Shown here one piece after another: positions 32,480 to 41,351 of a stretch of 64,000 bases of DNA; within the stretch, counting starts at the first letter, position 1; the number at the start of each line of letters is the position of its first letter. The DNA is from Paenibacillus solani (GTDB taxonomy: Bacteria; Bacillota; Bacilli; Paenibacillales; Paenibacillaceae). A program made the translations under genes and the position numbers. The DNA lies in assembly GCF_001277345.1 (NCBI RefSeq), contig NZ_LIUT01000008.1, positions 430,336-494,335 of the forward strand, read 5' to 3'. Under the pieces are notes generated by a model that saw only the letters and a list, made by a program, of their open reading frames with translations, searched no databases and had not been told where the DNA came from.

Positions 32480-33004
32480 TTATTCTTGTACGAGTGCTAT
32501 GATTTTATTGAGAAAGATGATGTCCTGTTCCAGAATCGAAATCGCATTGTCAAAGGTAGCCATGGCTATTTTCGATAAGCCGTACTGCCCCTTGATTTCC
32601 TTGCCAGCATGCCACTGGGCCAAAGACTCCTCCACTTGCTTAAGGTTTTGCTGCAGCAATTCCACCGCTTCCTGCTTCGGGATGCTCTCGATCCAGACTA
32701 AACCGAGGGAAAAGTCGGACTTAACGGTATGGGGAGGAAGCGTTAATGTATCACGGATCATTTTCTGGAATAATTGCTCGCCTGCGTCGGTAATACTGTA
32801 GATTTTACGAAGCCTCGCACCGGTACGCTCTTCGGCGGCCGCGGCAATCAGACCATCATGCTCCATTTTGTTAAGTGCATAATAGATGGAACCGGACAGA
32901 ACATTCGTCCATAAGTCCATTCGGCTTGCTTGAATGAGCTGTTGAATTTCATACCCATGCATGGGACGTTCACGCAGGAATGAGAGCAGGATGAGATTGG
33001 TCAT
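32480..33004 (-). CDS. PadR-family transcriptional regulator
   Basis: The 174-residue protein has a PadR winged helix (about 1-85: ILLSFLRERPMHGYEIQQLI, SGSIYYALNKMEHDGLI, KIYSITDAGEQ) and a long helical C-terminal Vir-like domain (about 95-174) for dimerisation, which makes it a subfamily-1 PadR. It is upstream of the ABC exporter on the same strand with one operator before each unit. It is likely an autorepressor that is released by the exported compound. Confidence 0.92.
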   Translation of the reverse strand: MTNLILLSFLRERPMHGYEIQQLIQASRMDLWTNVLSGSIYYALNKMEHDGLIAAAAEERTGARLRKIYSITDAGEQLFQKMIRDTLTLPPHTVKSDFSLGLVWIESIPKQEAVELLQQNLKQVEESLAQWHAGKEIKGQYGLSKIAMATFDNAISILEQDIIFLNKIIALVQE

Positions 33005-33055
33005 GGAGAGTCACTTCCTTAGGATGGGTGTAGAGATGAAGATACTTCAGTATGA

Positions 33056-33073
33056 ATATCCAATGTTGGATAT
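33056..33073. promoter_or_regulatory. PadR operator upstream of padR
   Basis: ATATCCAATGTTGGATAT, an 8-2-8 perfect palindrome, lies about 50 bases upstream of the PadR start. It is identical to the core of the exporter operator. Confidence 0.8.
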
Positions 33074-33244
33074 GTAGTTTTTTTCATTATATGGGGGATG
33101 GAATGAATTGTCAATGAGCTGCAGAAAAAATACGCGCACGATCATTTTGGCCCAGGAGGATGCTGCATCATTGATTAGAGATAGAGTGAGAAATGTCTTT
33201 CGATAAAGCTTTTGAAGTCGAACAAGTATCATCGAGGCATTGAA

Positions 33245-33258
33245 TGAAAACGGTTTAA
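33245..33258 (+). promoter_or_regulatory. cre-like site before the aldo/keto reductase
   Basis: TGAAAACGGTTTAA fits the cre core TGWAANCGNTNWCA with one mismatch (C to A near the end). It is about 60 bases upstream of the reductase start. Weak evidence on its own. Confidence 0.3.
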
Positions 33259-33317
33259 CGTATAGTCTAGTAATGGATAGAACTAGTATGGCAGATGGAA
33301 GAGGAGGCAGAATTGCA

Positions 33318-34301
33318 ATGAATTACAGGCCATTGGGAAATACGGAACTTCATATTAGCGAGGTCAGTTTTGGTACATGGGCGATTGGAGGTTCGTGGGG
33401 TGAGACCCATGATGAGGAAGCCCTCAAAGGACTGGATCGTGCCATCGGCGAAGGTGTGAACTTTTTTGATACAGCAGACGTTTATGGCGATGGACATGCA
33501 GAGGATCTGCTTGCCCGGGCCACCAAAGGCAAGGAGGACACGGTACATATTGCCACCAAGTTTTGCCGTGCCGGAGATATTCACGATCTTAACACTTATT
33601 CGGAGCAATCGATCCGCCAATACTGCGAGAACAGCCTGAAGCGATTACAGCGAGAGCGGATTGATCTCTATCAAGTGCACTGTCCTCCCTTCGAGGTGTT
33701 GAAGGATGGGCGGGTGTTTGAAGTGCTGGACAAGCTGCAGGCCGAAGGCAAGATTCGGCATTACGGTGTTAGCGTGGAAACGGTAGAAGAGGGGATGTTC
33801 TGCCTTGGGGTACCAGGGGTGAAGTCGCTGCAGGTTATTTTTAATCTGTTCCGCCAAAAGCCTCTGGCTCAGCTGCTTCCCGAGGCTAAAGCGTCGGGTG
33901 TAGGCATCTTGGTACGTCTGCCGCTTGCGAGCGGCCTGCTAACTGGGAAGTTCTCGGAGACCACTACATTCAGCGAAAACGATCATCGTAATTTCAACGC
34001 CAACGGAGAGCAGTTTAACGTGGGCGAAACTTTTGCCGGTCTGCAGTTCGAAAAAGGAGTTGAGCTCGCCAGAAAGCTCGCTTGGATTGCCGAGGGCAGA
34101 GAAGACATGGCTCGCGCTTCCATGCGCTGGATTCTGGACTGCGCTGAAGTGAGCGCTGTCATTCCCGGCTTCCGCAATATCCGCCAAGTCGAAGACAATC
34201 TGGGAACGCTGGAAGTCCCTTCGTTTACACCGGAGGAGAAGGAGCGTCTGTCCCAATTCTATCAGGAGCAGGTTGCCATGCATATCCGCGGTGCCTATTA
34301 G
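33318..34301 (+). CDS. Aldo/keto reductase
   Basis: This is an NADPH-dependent TIM-barrel oxidoreductase with the tetrad visible: D and Y in DTADVYGDGH (about 47-55), K in HIATKFC (about 78) and H in YQVHCPP (about 115). The NADP-binding C-terminus VIPGFRNIRQVEDNL is present. GAGGAGG at 33301-33307 fixes ATG 33318 (327 residues), although the frame is open from 33240. It is monocistronic with a strong terminator. Substrate unknown. Confidence 0.9.
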   Translation: MNYRPLGNTELHISEVSFGTWAIGGSWGETHDEEALKGLDRAIGEGVNFFDTADVYGDGHAEDLLARATKGKEDTVHIATKFCRAGDIHDLNTYSEQSIRQYCENSLKRLQRERIDLYQVHCPPFEVLKDGRVFEVLDKLQAEGKIRHYGVSVETVEEGMFCLGVPGVKSLQVIFNLFRQKPLAQLLPEAKASGVGILVRLPLASGLLTGKFSETTTFSENDHRNFNANGEQFNVGETFAGLQFEKGVELARKLAWIAEGREDMARASMRWILDCAEVSAVIPGFRNIRQVEDNLGTLEVPSFTPEEKERLSQFYQEQVAMHIRGAY

Positions 34302-34328
34302 GGCAACCTCAGTATAGATAAATAATAG

Positions 34329-34359
34329 AGCAGCCCCTCGGGTATCCGAGGGGCTGCTT
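34329..34359 (+). terminator. Terminator after the aldo/keto reductase
   Basis: AGCAGCCCCTCGG and CCGAGGGGCTGCT form a perfect 13-bp stem with loop GTAT, followed by T-rich sequence. Confidence 0.88.
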
Positions 34360-34500
34360 GTATCGGGTGAATCATGCTGGAATAGACGAAACAACTACTG
34401 CTACGGCGCTGCTTTAAAGCGCATCCTAGGCATTTTCAACCTAATAATACTATAATATAGGCGAAGATTCTGAATCGGAAAGTGTTCCAGCAGGAGGATA

Positions 34501-35262
34501 GTGGAGTTGAATGACTTGTTGAAACGGGAACATGACATCATCAAGGTCTGCTTGCTAGCAGGGAAAATCATGCTGCAGAGCGGCGCGGAGACCTATCGGG
34601 TCGAGGATACGATGATGAGGATTGCTGCAGCTTATGGCGTCGAGAATAGTCAGAGCTATATGACGCCGACGGGGATTATCTTCTCGGTAGAGGAGCCTCA
34701 GCACATCACGCGGCTCATTCGTATTTCGGATCGAACAACCAATCTGGGTAAGATCGATCAGGTCAACAGTGTTTCGCGGAGGGCGTGTCTCGGCGAGCTG
34801 ACGATTGAAGAGGCCCGCCGAGCGCTGGAGAATATCGAACAACAACAGGCGACCTATCCGATATGGCTGTCGATCCTCCTGGCAGCGATCTCCAGCGGCT
34901 GCTTTCTTATTATGTTTCGCGGCATCTGGCCCGATTTTGTGCCAGCAGTTATTGCGGGGGGCCTCGGATTCTCCTGCTCCGTGTTCATGCATCGGGTTAT
35001 TCCGGTCAAGTTCTTCGCTGAATTCTCGGGCGCGCTGGTGATTGGCATAACCTCTGTGTGGATGGTCAGGCTTGGATGGGGCCAGCAACTGGACACCATT
35101 ATCATCAGCTCCGTGATGCCGCTCGTACCAGGCCTTTTGATCACGAATGCCATCCGTGACCTCATGGCGGGACATTTGATATCCGGCTTGTCCAAAGGGG
35201 CGGAGGCCTTTGTAACGTCCTTCGCTATCGGCGCGGGCATCGCGTTTGTTTTGTCATTCTAG
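34501..35262 (+). CDS. Threonine/serine exporter family, large subunit (ThrE N-terminal domain type)
   Basis: The 253-residue protein has a cytoplasmic head (about 1-115, with KIMLQSGAETYRVEDTMMRIA and SYMTPTGI) and five or so membrane spans after residue 120. That is the DUF1212/YjjP half of the split ThrE exporters. It starts at GTG 34501 or TTG 34507 behind AGGAGG (34492-34497). The second half follows four bases later, matching the two-gene YjjP/YjjB arrangement. In related bacteria the pair exports succinate or threonine/serine; the substrate here is unknown. Confidence 0.88.
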   Translation: MELNDLLKREHDIIKVCLLAGKIMLQSGAETYRVEDTMMRIAAAYGVENSQSYMTPTGIIFSVEEPQHITRLIRISDRTTNLGKIDQVNSVSRRACLGELTIEEARRALENIEQQQATYPIWLSILLAAISSGCFLIMFRGIWPDFVPAVIAGGLGFSCSVFMHRVIPVKFFAEFSGALVIGITSVWMVRLGWGQQLDTIIISSVMPLVPGLLITNAIRDLMAGHLISGLSKGAEAFVTSFAIGAGIAFVLSF

Positions 35263-35265
35263 GAA

Positions 35266-35733
35266 GTGGAGTTGAGGGTGGAGCTCATGGCAATCTTTTA
35301 TATACAGCAGCTCATGACAAGCTTTATTGCTTCGGTGGCCTTCGGCGTCATATTTAATGCACCTAGAAAAGCACTGCCGCAGTGCGGATTTGCCGGCATG
35401 GTAGGATGGCTGCTCTATATCCTGCTGCAGGATATGAGTGTGCAGCCGGTGACGGCCATTGTGGTGGCAGCCTTTTGCGTGACGATGATCAGCCACTTTT
35501 TCGCGAAAAAATACAAGACGCCCATTATCGTGTTCAGCGTATCGGGGATCATTCCGCTGGTGCCGGGCGGTGTTGCCTATAATGCTCTGCGTCATGTGGT
35601 GGAGAATCAATTCGATCAGGCAGTTCAGCTGGGGGCGCGGGCGTTCGTGTTCTCAGGTGCTATTGCGCTGGGATTACTGCTGGCCGAGGTGACTAATCAG
35701 GTGATTCGGAAATGGTCGATCATTCGCAGATAG
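35266..35733 (+). CDS. Threonine/serine exporter family, small subunit (ThrE_2/DUF3815 type)
   Basis: The 155-residue membrane protein has about five spans. The start is ambiguous among in-frame GTG 35266, GTG 35278 and ATG 35287; homologue-like sequence begins near MAIFYIQQLMTSF. It contains NAPRKALPQCGFAGMVGW and PLVPGGVAYNALR, typical of the YjjB half. It pairs with the upstream gene to form one exporter. Confidence 0.88.
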   Translation: MELRVELMAIFYIQQLMTSFIASVAFGVIFNAPRKALPQCGFAGMVGWLLYILLQDMSVQPVTAIVVAAFCVTMISHFFAKKYKTPIIVFSVSGIIPLVPGGVAYNALRHVVENQFDQAVQLGARAFVFSGAIALGLLLAEVTNQVIRKWSIIRR

Positions 35734-35831
35734 GGGACATAGGGACACGCCGTCTTGGTTAGAACGGCAAACCCTTTGCGATCAAGGGGCAGTCCCCCAC
35801 AGCAGGATACAAAAATATAACGGTTAAACGG

Positions 35832-35870
35832 CCGTATCGGACGCGTCATAAGCGGGGATACGGTTTTTTT
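35832..35870 (+). terminator. Terminator after the ThrE-type pair
   Basis: CCGTATC (35832-35838) pairs with GATACGG (35857-35863) and seven T residues follow. Confidence 0.85.
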
Positions 35871-35941
35871 AGAATGATTCGATAGAGCAGGAGTGAGTTG
35901 GAATGGCGTAACGCCATATATAAAGACAGGTAGGTGTTGAT

Positions 35942-37093
35942 ATGAAGAAGCTCGGTTATGTCATTGTGCTTGCGCCCGATTCATTCAAAGAGAGTATGAC
36001 CGCCAAAGAAGTCTGCGCTGCAATGGAGCGAGGAATTCAGAAAGGAAATCCCAACGTGACCTGTATTCACGTACCTATGGCAGACGGCGGCGAAGGCACG
36101 ATGCAGTCCCTTGTTGACGCTACAGGTGGTACGGTGCATACCGTCATGGTAACGGGTCCATTGGGCGATGAGGTGGAGGCATCCTACGGCATTTCGGGTG
36201 ATGGCTGTACCGGGGTGCTGGAAATGGCCAGCGCCAGTGGGATTCACTTGGTGCCGCCAGCCCAGCGGAATCCGCTGACGGCTACCACCTATGGGACAGG
36301 TGAGTTGATTAAGGCATGTCTGGATCATGGCATAAACCAGCTGCTGATTGGCATAGGCGGAAGCGCGACGAATGACGGCGGAGCCGGGGTGGTTCAGGCA
36401 CTTGGCGGCAAGCTGTTGGATGCGGAAGGGAAGGAGCTGGCTTTTGGCGGCGGGGAGCTGGGTCGTCTTGCAAGCGTAGACTTAGGCGGATTTGACCCGC
36501 GATTGCAGCATGTTAAGGTCGAGGTGGCCTGCGATGTAAATAACCCGCTCTGCGGTGAAACGGGAGCCTCGCAAGTATTTGGACCGCAGAAGGGTGCTAC
36601 TCCAGCTATCATTGAGCAGCTGGACAGCAATCTCCGTCATTATGCCGAGATTATCAAGCAGCAGCTGGGCAAAGATATCGCCCTTTATCCAGGTGCTGGC
36701 GCTGCAGGCGGACTAGGTGGAGGACTCCTGGTGTTCCTGAACGGTACGCTGAAGAAAGGGATCGAAATGGTCATTGATTATACCGGGCTCGAAGAGAAAG
36801 TGCGCCAGGCGGATATGGTGTGGACCGGTGAAGGCGGGATGGACTTTCAGACGCAGTACGGCAAGACCCCGCTGGGTGTCGCTATGGTGGCGAAGAAGCA
36901 TGGCAAGCCTGTCGTTGCCTTGGCCGGACGGATCGGTGATAGAATCGAGGTGCTGTATGACCAAGGAATTGATGCTGTTTTCGGGATTATGCCAGGCGCT
37001 GTCTCCCTAACGGAAGCGCTGGCGAACGGGCAGCAGAACATAGAGAGAACATCGGAGAATATCGTCCGTCTCATGACTTCCTTGAATAAGTAG
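35942..37093 (+). CDS. glxK: Glycerate kinase
   Basis: The 383-residue type II (GlxK) glycerate kinase converts D-glycerate and ATP to a phosphoglycerate. The family marks are VLAPDSFKESMTAKEVCAAMERG at the N-terminus, PMADGGEGTMQSLVDATGG, GIGGSATNDGGAG (about 137-149), the ALYPGAGAAGGLGGGL region and VWTGEGGMDFQTQYGKTPLGVA. It stands alone behind a terminator, with GGTAGGTG before the ATG. Confidence 0.93.
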   Translation: MKKLGYVIVLAPDSFKESMTAKEVCAAMERGIQKGNPNVTCIHVPMADGGEGTMQSLVDATGGTVHTVMVTGPLGDEVEASYGISGDGCTGVLEMASASGIHLVPPAQRNPLTATTYGTGELIKACLDHGINQLLIGIGGSATNDGGAGVVQALGGKLLDAEGKELAFGGGELGRLASVDLGGFDPRLQHVKVEVACDVNNPLCGETGASQVFGPQKGATPAIIEQLDSNLRHYAEIIKQQLGKDIALYPGAGAAGGLGGGLLVFLNGTLKKGIEMVIDYTGLEEKVRQADMVWTGEGGMDFQTQYGKTPLGVAMVAKKHGKPVVALAGRIGDRIEVLYDQGIDAVFGIMPGAVSLTEALANGQQNIERTSENIVRLMTSLNK

Positions 37094-37121
37094 TCATGCA
37101 CCCCTGTGCCAAAAACTTAAA

Positions 37122-37156
37122 CAACCTTAGTCCGATTGAGTACCAGACTAAGGTTG
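37122..37156 (-). terminator. Terminator of the beta-propeller gene
   Basis: CAACCTTAGTC (37122-37132) pairs perfectly with GACTAAGGTTG (37146-37156). The T-rich tail is on the minus-strand side, so it serves the gene ending at 37241; it may also act on the glycerate kinase transcript. Confidence 0.65.
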
Positions 37157-37240
37157 CACAAGAGTAATCTTTTTAAGGCCGTCTACAGACAAGGTAAGTT
37201 CAATAAGGTGGCCTGTTCACAGAAAGTCTTGGACTTTATC

Positions 37241-39265
37241 TCAAGAATCCTGGAATTTCACCCCTAGAATGGACCAAGCCACGCACCATGGACGCTGATT
37301 CTGCTTATCCTTCGGAATCCAAAAGCAGGCATCGATCTGATCCGGATCCGGCACAAGCATCAACATACGAAGAATCAATTTTCGAATATCCTCGGGGTGG
37401 CCTGCACGAGGATAAGGGTAATCCAGCTTCACTCCAATTTTCTCTGCTACTTCAGAGCTATGGGATAACTCGTACTCAAAGCTGGTGTTTCCCCCCATAT
37501 TGAATATGCCTGAATATCCGGCTGTAATTTCTCCGGACACCGTACTGCTTGTTATGTTTACTGTTGATGTTTTCTTCTCGAAGAATGCAGATGTTTCGCC
37601 GGGTACCCAGCTGACATCCAAAACAAGACTCCGCTCATAATCCGCATAATGAGGTATAGCCGGGAAGCGATGTTCGAATGTTGTGTAGTCATGCGTATTC
37701 GGGTGGTTTGTGTAGGTGTGGAGTATTGGAAGCACATCAAAATCGATATCCGCTTTGGATGTATGAAAAACATAGCTTCGAATGCCGAATGGCTTTTGCA
37801 TCTTCCAATCAAACAACTCGTAAGTCGTGCACACAACATGCGGCGTTAGGTACACGTAGGTGACCGAATTCTCTCCCGGGATGGGAACAATGGTCTTGTC
37901 AATGTGCCGCGTGATTTCAGAAATCTCGGAGCTGTGGTCAGCGTGCTGGGCAGAAAACTTCACGGAGACCTCCGCACCGATGGGGAGACTGGCTCCTGCT
38001 TGCATATACGAGCCCATTTGAAAGCGGGTGGAGATGGTTATTTGCTGTGTTGATGAGCGGCCGTAATAGAAGGTAGAACCGTATTCACTCCTTGTGCTTC
38101 CGTTCGTAACGTATGGAGGTGCCCCTTCAATAACTCCGATGAGTGCACGGAACTCATCCTTTACCTTCTCTTCCTCTTTCTTCACTAATTTCATGACATC
38201 AGACTTATATCGGCACAGAACAAGATTGCTGCCTCCGCGCTTCACAACGTTTTCGTCATTATAATTCATGTAGAGCCAGATCTCTTGCCGCATTTCCCCG
38301 TTCGTTCCGATGGGAACAAAATACTGAAATGCCCCCATATATACCCATGTGGGATATTTAGTGTGTCCATGCGTTCGGGTAAAGGCTTTGCTCCATTCGC
38401 CTGTGAGGATATTATACGTTTTCATCTGGTTATTTTTGTACCCGCTCCAGCTGTGCGGACGATGCCAACCATTGATGAATAGCTGCACGGAAGGGTCCTG
38501 TAATCCACCCTCTATCGTTCCCGCCTCTATACCGAGAAAGTCAACACGTCCGTCATACTCTTCATGATGTTTGCTCGCGATTTGCCTTAATCCGCAGCTT
38601 GTACCATGATCCACACCGATGTCGGATCGAAAAATGGCTGTCCAGAGATTCGAATGAGTCGTGACCACGCCAACCATGATATCAAAGTAACCGTTGGGAT
38701 GTGCGTATGCGCATGCACATACCTCTTTCACATTCTTCCAATTGGTGTTTGCGTCGATCCGCCACACTCCATTACTGTCCTGATAAACGATACCGATACG
38801 ATTCTGCGAGTCGGCTTGGTGGGCGCCGAGTAGAACCAATCGGCCCTGAACAGAAAGAGCTGCGAACTGGGTGCGCCGGATAAAGGAATAAGGAAGCTGG
38901 ATCGATCCCGACCAAGTCTTGCCGTCTGTTGTCGTAACGTAATGAATACGTCCGTCCTCTGTCCAAAAAACATACAAGATGCCCTGATGCACGACACTCG
39001 CAAGATTCGAAATCTCATGGTGTCCGTTGACGTTATAGCCTATCTTGTTATAAGCTATCCCATTTGAATTCAGACATTCCAGCACTTCCTTATCGTTCTG
39101 ATGCTTCAGCCGAACTCGGGTATAGAGGATTTGATCATGGTTATTGCTCGTGGAACGTTTGTGGTAAAAAAAGAATGCACTCTCGTTAAAATAGGTACCG
39201 TTAACGCCTGTGAATTGTAAACTCGCCTCAGGGATTCGGTGGTTGGTATATGTATTGGACATCAT
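37241..39265 (-). CDS. Large protein: probable beta-propeller plus aerolysin-like beta region
   Basis: I do not recognise a named family for this 674-residue protein. Residues about 15-360 show repeating strands with aromatic turns (YVFWTEDGRIHYVTTTDGKTWSG, QIWLYMNYND-like), as in sialidase-type propellers. Residues about 395-600 are rich in Ser/Thr alternating with hydrophobics, with GAEVSVKFSAQHADHSSEISEI followed by KTIVPIPGENSVTYVYLTP, and later TSTVNITSSTVSGEITAGYS and GGNTSFEYELSHSSEVAEK. Such alternating stretches followed by V-P-x-x resemble aerolysin-type pore-forming toxins. No signal peptide is present. AAAGGTGAAA precedes ATG 39265. A dyad-rich element lies upstream and the gene stands alone. 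Toxin function is a hypothesis. Confidence 0.75.
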   Translation of the reverse strand: MMSNTYTNHRIPEASLQFTGVNGTYFNESAFFFYHKRSTSNNHDQILYTRVRLKHQNDKEVLECLNSNGIAYNKIGYNVNGHHEISNLASVVHQGILYVFWTEDGRIHYVTTTDGKTWSGSIQLPYSFIRRTQFAALSVQGRLVLLGAHQADSQNRIGIVYQDSNGVWRIDANTNWKNVKEVCACAYAHPNGYFDIMVGVVTTHSNLWTAIFRSDIGVDHGTSCGLRQIASKHHEEYDGRVDFLGIEAGTIEGGLQDPSVQLFINGWHRPHSWSGYKNNQMKTYNILTGEWSKAFTRTHGHTKYPTWVYMGAFQYFVPIGTNGEMRQEIWLYMNYNDENVVKRGGSNLVLCRYKSDVMKLVKKEEEKVKDEFRALIGVIEGAPPYVTNGSTRSEYGSTFYYGRSSTQQITISTRFQMGSYMQAGASLPIGAEVSVKFSAQHADHSSEISEITRHIDKTIVPIPGENSVTYVYLTPHVVCTTYELFDWKMQKPFGIRSYVFHTSKADIDFDVLPILHTYTNHPNTHDYTTFEHRFPAIPHYADYERSLVLDVSWVPGETSAFFEKKTSTVNITSSTVSGEITAGYSGIFNMGGNTSFEYELSHSSEVAEKIGVKLDYPYPRAGHPEDIRKLILRMLMLVPDPDQIDACFWIPKDKQNQRPWCVAWSILGVKFQDS

Positions 39266-39321
39266 TTCACCTTTCTTTAACCATTCGTTATACTGCCCCT
39301 TCCATTTTAATAAAATCTATT

Positions 39322-39356
39322 TTCGCGCGAATCTATCTTTAGTTAACATTCGCGCG
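39322..39356. promoter_or_regulatory. Inverted-repeat operator-like element upstream of the propeller gene
   Basis: CGCGCGAAT (39324-39332) and ATTCGCGCG (39348-39356) are a perfect 9-bp inverted repeat 15 bases apart in otherwise AT-rich DNA, and the left arm lies within the palindrome TTCGCGCGAA. It lies about 55-90 bases before the start codon. No regulator gene is adjacent. Confidence 0.55.
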
Positions 39357-39370
39357 TTCTTTTCATAATA

Positions 39371-39401
39371 AAAATCAGCAGGCATTCATGCCTGCTGATT
39401 T
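39371..39401 (-). terminator. Terminator after the methyltransferase gene
   Basis: AAATCAGCAGGCA and its complement form a perfect 13-bp stem with a four-base loop; TTTTT follows on the minus strand. Confidence 0.88.
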
Positions 39402-39483
39402 GAACAAGTAATCATACACTCCTGTAATAATGAGCTGCTTCTCACCTCGAATAATGGTGGTCTCCTGCCGGGTTCGCTGCGCT

Positions 39484-40368
39484 CTATTTAATGCCAAGCC
39501 GCATGCGATAACTGAGCATCAAGGGGAGTGTCCGCCCCTGGAATTGTTCCTCGACCAGCGCATGGAAATGCGCGATTCTGTCATCCAATTCGGATGAGCC
39601 CAGCTTGAATACAGTTTGGATGCCGCCTTGGCTAACGGCAAGTCCGGTATATCGTTCTGCGGTGAATGGCTCTATATGATGGAATACGATCTCTTTGGAG
39701 AACCGGAACAATCCACTATCGCGGATATGCTTCAGATGTTCGTTCTTGTTTCCTTTATAGGCTTGTTCTTGAGCCGCTACATTTTGGCTAATAGTGGCTT
39801 CGGTCTGTTCAATCAGCTCATGGTAGGCCTGCTCTACCTTCCAGGTTAGGCTCGGGGGCCAATCGCAGTCATATGCAGCAAAAATGCCTTCATCACGCAG
39901 AACACGTGCAGCCTCTTTGAGTGTACTGGACGGGTCCATCCAATGGAAGGATTGGGAACAGGTAATGATGTCTGCTGATCCATCGGGAAGCGCCAACTGG
40001 TTGGAATAACCGGAGACGAACTGAATGTCGGCAGAATGTACGTCGTTACCGTTGCCTGCTGCTGTCTGCAGCGATGCCAACTTGGCGATGGCCTTGCCCC
40101 GCATATCATCATTCGGTTCAATCCCGATGACTTGGTCGGCTGCGTCTTTCCATGCATATGTGGACAATCCCGTACCACAGCCCAAGTCGACAACGAGCGA
40201 AGGTCTGCGCATCAAATATTCTGTCAGCAGGGTGATAACCTCCTGCGGCGCTTCCGGACGATGCTGGTCGTAAGTATCCTCAAAGCCGGTGAAACGGTTT
40301 ACGTTGCTGGCAAGATTCCCTTCGGGAATGAAGTCCTTACTCCACTCTCCAGTCGTATTGTTGGTCAT
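39484..40368 (-). CDS. Class I SAM-dependent methyltransferase
   Basis: The 294-residue protein has a methyltransferase type 11 core: VVDLGCGTGLSTYAW (SAM loop, about 57-70), VIGIEPNDDM (acidic end of strand 2), and DGSADIITCSQSFHWMDP (about 132). This resembles trans-aconitate or ubiquinone-type methyltransferases and the bacterial homologues of yeast TMT1. The acceptor is unknown. It is monocistronic with a strong terminator. Confidence 0.87.
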   Translation of the reverse strand: MTNNTTGEWSKDFIPEGNLASNVNRFTGFEDTYDQHRPEAPQEVITLLTEYLMRRPSLVVDLGCGTGLSTYAWKDAADQVIGIEPNDDMRGKAIAKLASLQTAAGNGNDVHSADIQFVSGYSNQLALPDGSADIITCSQSFHWMDPSSTLKEAARVLRDEGIFAAYDCDWPPSLTWKVEQAYHELIEQTEATISQNVAAQEQAYKGNKNEHLKHIRDSGLFRFSKEIVFHHIEPFTAERYTGLAVSQGGIQTVFKLGSSELDDRIAHFHALVEEQFQGRTLPLMLSYRMRLGIK

Positions 40369-40576
40369 GCATACTCATCTCCTTTTTCCGGGATATATTC
40401 AAGCTTGTACTTTGTGATGCAGGTGCTCCTTTAGCTGCTAATTGTGCGCGTGAAGGCTTCAATTCCTCTGCTAAATGCCATCATATCATAGAAAAGGAAG
40501 GAACTTGCTTCCTAGACGGGCTTGACCGGGATGGTGCGGATACGCATACAATAGAGAGATAGCATGGGGGAGAGGG

Positions 40577-41317
40577 ATGAACATGATGAGACCAACGCCA
40601 CCGAAGGGGATCTTCTTCGATGTGGATGATACATTATATGACCATTTGGCGCCTTTTCGTGATGCCGTACAGGAGATGGCCGAACCGGGCGAGACTTTTC
40701 CTTATGAAGCCGCCTATCATCGAATGCGGTATTACAGTGACAAGCTGTCCGTAGATCTCGGGGGAGCCGGGACGGTTGCTTATGAAGAGGCAGTTGGAGA
40801 TATGCGAAGGCGTCGTTTCCAGTTGGCGTTAGCCGAATTTGGCATACAGCTGACACCCAAGGAGGCCGAAGCTGTACAGCAGACTTACCTCGATAAACAA
40901 TATAACATCACGATGTTTGATGGTGCTCGGGAGCTGCTTAGGAAATTGGCCGATGCCGGACATGTCGTAGGCCTGATTACCAACGGACCTGCGGAACACC
41001 AGATGAACAAAATCTCGGCTATGCAGCTAGGCGGAGTGATTCCGGCGGAGCACCTGTTTGTTTCCGGCGCCGTGGGCTGGGATAAGCCCGATCCGCAGAT
41101 ATTCCATCATGTGAATCAGTTGACCGGAACGGTGCCGGAAAGCTCCTATTATATTGGGGATTCCTGGCGTAATGATGTGGTCGGCGCCCTGGCCGCGGAC
41201 TGGCAGATGATCTGGTTCAATCACAGGAGCGTCACGCCGGAATCGGAGCATCAACCACAGTATACTGTCACGAGTTATGATGAGCTGGAGCGACTGCTTG
41301 ATAAGATTATCGGATAA
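40577..41317 (+). CDS. HAD-superfamily hydrolase (YjjG/HAD-IA type)
   Basis: The 246-residue phosphatase has motif I FFDVDDTLYDH (nucleophile D about 15), a helical type I cap, motif II LITNGPAEHQ, motif III Lys in GWDKPDPQIF and motif IV YIGDSWRNDVVGA. The DVDDTLYD form is typical of YjjG/YfnB-like house-cleaning nucleotidases. GGGAGAGGG precedes the ATG, and another ATG lies two codons on. The VOC protein gene follows 34 bases after its stop. Confidence 0.9.
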   Translation: MNMMRPTPPKGIFFDVDDTLYDHLAPFRDAVQEMAEPGETFPYEAAYHRMRYYSDKLSVDLGGAGTVAYEEAVGDMRRRRFQLALAEFGIQLTPKEAEAVQQTYLDKQYNITMFDGARELLRKLADAGHVVGLITNGPAEHQMNKISAMQLGGVIPAEHLFVSGAVGWDKPDPQIFHHVNQLTGTVPESSYYIGDSWRNDVVGALAADWQMIWFNHRSVTPESEHQPQYTVTSYDELERLLDKIIG

Positions 41318-41351
41318 CAGGTTTGGTGATGAAAGGAGAGGTATTTCGATT

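Noticed and set aside
38701..38883. Short plus-strand ORFs within the propeller gene as possible antitoxins.
   Set aside because: They have no ribosome binding sites and are fully antisense; there is no support for a toxin-antitoxin pair.
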